The notes beneath the pieces were generated by a model. The model was not told the DNA's origin. It saw only the letters and a list, made by a program, of their open reading frames with translations, and ran no database searches. From Prosthecobacter algae (lineage in GTDB: Bacteria; Verrucomicrobiota; Verrucomicrobiia; Verrucomicrobiales; Verrucomicrobiaceae), in NCBI RefSeq assembly GCF_039542385.1, contig NZ_BAABIA010000008.1, positions 248,001-312,000 of the forward strand: 64,000 nucleotides of DNA, in the 5' to 3' direction. Of the stretch, positions 62,301-64,000 are shown piece by piece (within the stretch, counting starts at the first letter, position 1; every line of letters begins with the position of its first letter). The translations under genes were made by a program, and so were the position numbers.

Positions 62301-64000
62301 TCAGAGATCTCACCCCACCACTGTAAGAGGTCTCCGCCCGGGTTATGCACAGTCACCGTCTGGGTGAAGGTGCTGTCTGGCAGCATGGTGGCCGTAACGG
62401 CTACCGGATTCACCTCCACCTGGGGTTTAGCTCGCACGGTGGCGGTGACAGGCACGATGAGGCTGGGGGTGCGGGAGGCGTTGGTGACGATTTGCAGCTC
62501 GGATTCGAAGTCCCCTGCCGCGTCGGCTAGCAACCGTAATTGGATCGTTTGCGCTGCCCCTGCCGCCATTGTGGCGGAAAAGGGAGCGACCACTGAAAGT
62601 TGTGGGTTGTCGGTGGTGATGGAGCGGATCTTGATGGCTTGGCTGCCTGTATTTCGCAACAGAAGTGCGGCCTCGATAGGTTGCCCGGTCCACACCTGAG
62701 GGAGGGTAAGTGCCTCCGGCAAGCAGGCCAGCACAGGGGCGGCTTTCACGCGAACGGTGACGGGAATTTTCACGCTGGCTTTCTGCGGGTCATTGCTGGT
62801 CAAAAACAGATTCGCGGTATAGTTGCCAGCCGCCAGCTCTGCACTGTCCACACGTAGTCGTAGATCTTCCTTTTCTTCAGGCTCCAGAGTCCCTGTCACA
62901 GGCTGCAATTTCAGCCAGGGGGCGGGGGATTCTGCCACGTCCACGTAAGCCTCCAGGATTTGCTGCAAGGAGTGATCCTGGAGCCTTTCGCCCCCGGCTG
63001 TCATGAACATTAAGTAATGCACCCGCGCTTTGGGTGGCAAGTTCCACAAGGTATGATGATCGAACCGAGGATGGTTCTCGTAATGATGAAGGGCACTCTC
63101 CGCCTCGGTAATGAAGACATGATTCAGTGAATCCATGTGGCCACCGTGAACCTGCTTGATCCAGGCACGGAAAGTGCGGCCCTCACGCTGGTAAACCAAG
63201 CCGCTGGAATCCACCTTGCGCCCGGTGGTGGAGTTTAGGGAACCGCTCACCCGGAATTCCCACATTTCAGTTAAGCTGGCATCCGCCACGGAGACAAAAA
63301 GCCCGGGGTGGTACTTGCGTGTGAAATAGCGCCCCCCACGGCCCAGAGTCTGCGGGTGCCCGGCGATGCGCCCCAGGGTGTAGGGTCGGCCAAGGTTATT
63401 GGCTTCATACATGAAATCACTGGTCACGGAGCTGCCCTTATCTCCACCGTTCAGCTTCACGAGGGATGGGATGAGATCCGTCACCCGGCTGATGCCCTTG
63501 TTCAGACTGTTCAGCGTCACGCTCAAAGAGGGTGAGCTGGTGCCCAGAGAAGGCTTCCAGTTTAAAGTCGCCGAGCCCGTATTTTGCACCTGCAACGTCT
63601 GTTCCCCGACGCTGTCCGCTTCCAGAGAGAGTGTGGGAAATTTCCCGGGGGTCACGCTGAGCACGGGCCCTTCAGGCGCTGTGCCAGAAACCGTAACTGT
63701 GTGGGTGGAGGTGACGGCATTGGTCTTGATCTGAATCTGGTCTTGAAAAGAGCCCGCCGCGGTGGGCTTGAACGCCAGCGACAACTCGCGAGAGCCGCCA
63801 GGCGGCACCACCAAGGGCAGTGCCTGACCGGCCACAAACAGGGAGCTGGTGGATTTGACCGAACTGATGGTTAGGTTGGCGCCGCCTGGATTGGATATAC
63901 CCAGACGCATGATTGAGCTGCCTTTGGCAAAGGTATCAGGGAAAACCAGGCTTGTCTCCGCCAGTGTCACCAAAGGGGCAGGCAAGACCTTCAAGACCAC
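56375..64000 (-). CDS. giant multi-domain exported protein, 5' end beyond window
   Basis: The frame is open to base 64000, so the N-terminus and any signal peptide lie outside. Within about 2540 residues I see many choice-of-anchor D/ASH-type beta domains of about 100 residues (G-x-x-x-x-x-x-L-x-N-x-G and V-x-F-x-P motifs). There are BACON-like segments (W-L-x-V-S-x-x-S-G), a fibronectin-like domain near 1690-1770, two beta-propeller-like stretches (about 1350-1660 and 1870-2130), and a C-terminal galactose-binding-like region. A 170-residue domain of unknown family occurs twice (about 185-375 and 1040-1240), each time after an ASH domain. No PEP-CTERM or barrel ends the protein. It is probably a long surface or secreted adhesin-like protein. 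Confidence 0.85.
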   Translation of the reverse strand: MVLKVLPAPLVTLAETSLVFPDTFAKGSSIMRLGISNPGGANLTISSVKSTSSLFVAGQALPLVVPPGGSRELSLAFKPTAAGSFQDQIQIKTNAVTSTHTVTVSGTAPEGPVLSVTPGKFPTLSLEADSVGEQTLQVQNTGSATLNWKPSLGTSSPSLSVTLNSLNKGISRVTDLIPSLVKLNGGDKGSSVTSDFMYEANNLGRPYTLGRIAGHPQTLGRGGRYFTRKYHPGLFVSVADASLTEMWEFRVSGSLNSTTGRKVDSSGLVYQREGRTFRAWIKQVHGGHMDSLNHVFITEAESALHHYENHPRFDHHTLWNLPPKARVHYLMFMTAGGERLQDHSLQQILEAYVDVAESPAPWLKLQPVTGTLEPEEKEDLRLRVDSAELAAGNYTANLFLTSNDPQKASVKIPVTVRVKAAPVLACLPEALTLPQVWTGQPIEAALLLRNTGSQAIKIRSITTDNPQLSVVAPFSATMAAGAAQTIQLRLLADAAGDFESELQIVTNASRTPSLIVPVTATVRAKPQVEVNPVAVTATMLPDSTFTQTVTVHNPGGDLLQWWGEISDNPSLVLTPANGTVAAGGSGQMQITFNSQNRYAGLVPATLQLVTDAPDLPKIDVPIRLTISAAPILVADAAQTFPETLISSNSSLACILRNSGNRPLTITNITSSHDALSAPGLTFPITIQAGGTRAVSVRFAPTVAGQMNGQLTIASDAANGAFLEIPFSGLGMRGPAAGLGPNLSRTLPSGTTQTATMTITNTGSADLVWSTALTSPYSIGGLIEILAPASGTTAPGQTTDLKLAIHPSAAHSPGTYTANVRLTTNDRLNPLLIANVTITSQAAPKLSIVPNELVFPDTFVDGQATLQLKLQNAGNAKYSVVGMTSTLPEFTYTGDSFPMVMFDPNTYAPPSRTFVVKFAPQQVGDYSGRLDIATNMPGTPVISVPIRGRGLSEPRLQVNPGRIDATLLPGKSSEHSLTVANPGNGHALEWRAELVTVEQPAVVHPELEEVVNRFDSAVEGLADALPPLVDLTKLFRTTYLSGDPLYGYYEGGNHILRPENTWGSSGVPYTDGQIHDHPQVGPHGRYFTQYKDGVFFMAADLDGLQRFHITGSLGSSYGNEQRSLHGSVIHREAKGVRFTGFFKQVFGLLQSSVNHLIITEERPGLTRNYPDNATYDNHEITGLSGRSRVYYLLFSTPSGTGMLPASALDQLMKTFVERVAKDDHQPWATVSPVSGSTPAGASSPLTLRLHARPDLEVGVHPLTLRLTSNAPVNQGVLEVPVTLTVQPRVLEASPRLVREDFLEGAPTQPRTLSLQVRDGETASWVVDTDVPWLTVSERSGSGSSVLTLGYAQLASGHHWGHVIITSGGLVQRVKVFVTVHPQAFTQMLTDHHGGRVLGIQRGTDSFRPSFLTTLSNTAQITNAVILPTDIMDADISSDGSTLYAISFRARSLTRINLDTLTIIDQRPLPPITGEKTDSYARYYVQAGRPGIVYYIDALEKPRLHQFDYVAGVDTAVFSHPNIEAVREVVAAPDDKTLYLAVDPKSGYGGLLKLDVSTSTFELLANSWLGLGYYTPANSERLTLLADGQELIYQKTRFASSDLTTRARIQADNTYAPIAVSAYGDIMVSGSAFYRTRPWQKVDTLLLPQTQVGAFTADQTRFIYFNETSRRAEFQLLPGLESVLPPAGLSPHIPDAAVAKNLPQELSWRGDPQSSEYQVYLGNDAGAVAAAGPEASEFYLGSTSAVSLALAQGRLVLGQMYYWRVDRLGADGVRIPGPVWSFRTPDVLAQPEEIARASVYSNDRTDKTVTLTLTSASPDTPWTLESDASWITCSPSSGTGPATVTVLLKMSTWYPEHSPNSTLRLLSGQQLQNIPVQGRMLTSLNIKKMVPDPKLPWIYGLNQTYAGHILWINPATAEIEFVSSMPSGVMRDMTVHEGEDRIYVYTASHTPSIYETPVTLLHQVERQGLRRLQTSPAAEAIWHSTLSIHAAGPRGVYLWSDSSSQDKAIMMHPITGDSYIAKKEYNYCTLETSRWQPDLSFIEQRILFNLLPGNLPSRVVGSADGAGLFYRRTAIRTRDLEILGSDYPEEIVATSSSGDLALGSRGVYQTATRAHLLDLSTGSTISAVAPDGLSAVQFDAVAGKLKATSLTALLATPKSADFGQIPPGSTSSRVFELTNYSAQDVTVVMTSTHPAFIGPLTPITLNAKGSAQVTVHFTPTETGLNQATLTFAVPGQALLTRAVPVSGTAVLQATTTRLDFGVGAPSAAGIKGLGTYLESGFSVTGHRYGTGGYNIFNQLGSNVVGRPSNGSPFIALSTTHNRPHVMRVVRQNGGLFTPHSVSLAEYGSHLNGSAQVTFRGGLDGGETTQVTFTLDGVMDGAGSAVDFETFSFPATFHNLVSLDVELAMNSGCSLDDLRLEVVPEVSVQPSAPLSVNAEEPTAAMDVNGDGVAETSSLNVTASAPAQDSTRHYTAVYVRPLGANPANYLLQATQDGDAWLTLTPDVDYKVIQVSPSPGNTQERVELSIQATARTEWQFRLVAKP

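Overview
The window looks like a chromosomal segment from a verrucomicrobial bacterium of the Prosthecobacter/Verrucomicrobiaceae type. This is inferred from gene content, because no rRNA or other marker gene is present. The signs are a GC-rich genome, a PEP-CTERM protein built of autotransporter-associated strand repeats, a DUF1800/DUF1501 pair with thrombospondin type-3-like calcium repeats, VCBS/FG-GAP and choice-of-anchor-D proteins, a NagB protein fused to a PIG-L-like domain, an M64 peptidase and a ceramidase-like enzyme. Almost no gene has a Shine-Dalgarno sequence; leaders are mostly C/T- and C/A-rich.

Layout. 1-7059: end of a giant helical-repeat protein. 7068-14930 (minus): AAA+ ATPase of the DUF3686 family, flotillin and a YqiJ/NfeD-like OB-fold membrane protein, a probable membrane-stress module. 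15032-20264 (minus): M64 metallopeptidase, its small translationally coupled partner, and a ceramidase-family hydrolase. 20459-22207 (plus): dihydrolipoamide dehydrogenase and a small membrane protein. 22355-23680 (minus): an unknown protein and a Cys-dependent phosphatase. 23831-24535 (plus): an isolated nuoA and a Dabb protein. 24540-24950: REP/MITE-like inverted-repeat units in tandem.

25027-28652 (minus) holds three tandem, divergent secreted paralogues. Each has the same 41-bp element with fixed internal spacing about 55-60 bp ahead of its start codon. 29207-33759 (minus) is an operon-like run of outer-membrane protein, cupredoxin, transmembrane class III nucleotide cyclase and porin, which I infer could be a copper/redox-responsive envelope signalling unit. 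33825-36521 (minus) holds NagB::PIG-L and a KDPG-aldolase-like protein; both have lost expected catalytic or metal-binding residues.

36818-42151 (plus) is the PEP-CTERM strand-repeat protein. 42562-47666 (plus) is an operon of a trypsin-like protease, an unknown secreted protein and a VCBS-repeat protein. 47916-54407 (minus) is the DUF1800 + DUF1501 (Tat) pair. 54635-56176 (plus) is a membrane processive GT2 glycosyltransferase. 56375-64000 (minus) is most of a very large multi-domain secreted protein with an internal duplication, cut by the window edge. Much of the window therefore encodes envelope and exported proteins. I saw no tRNA, rRNA, CRISPR array, prophage or intact insertion sequence.
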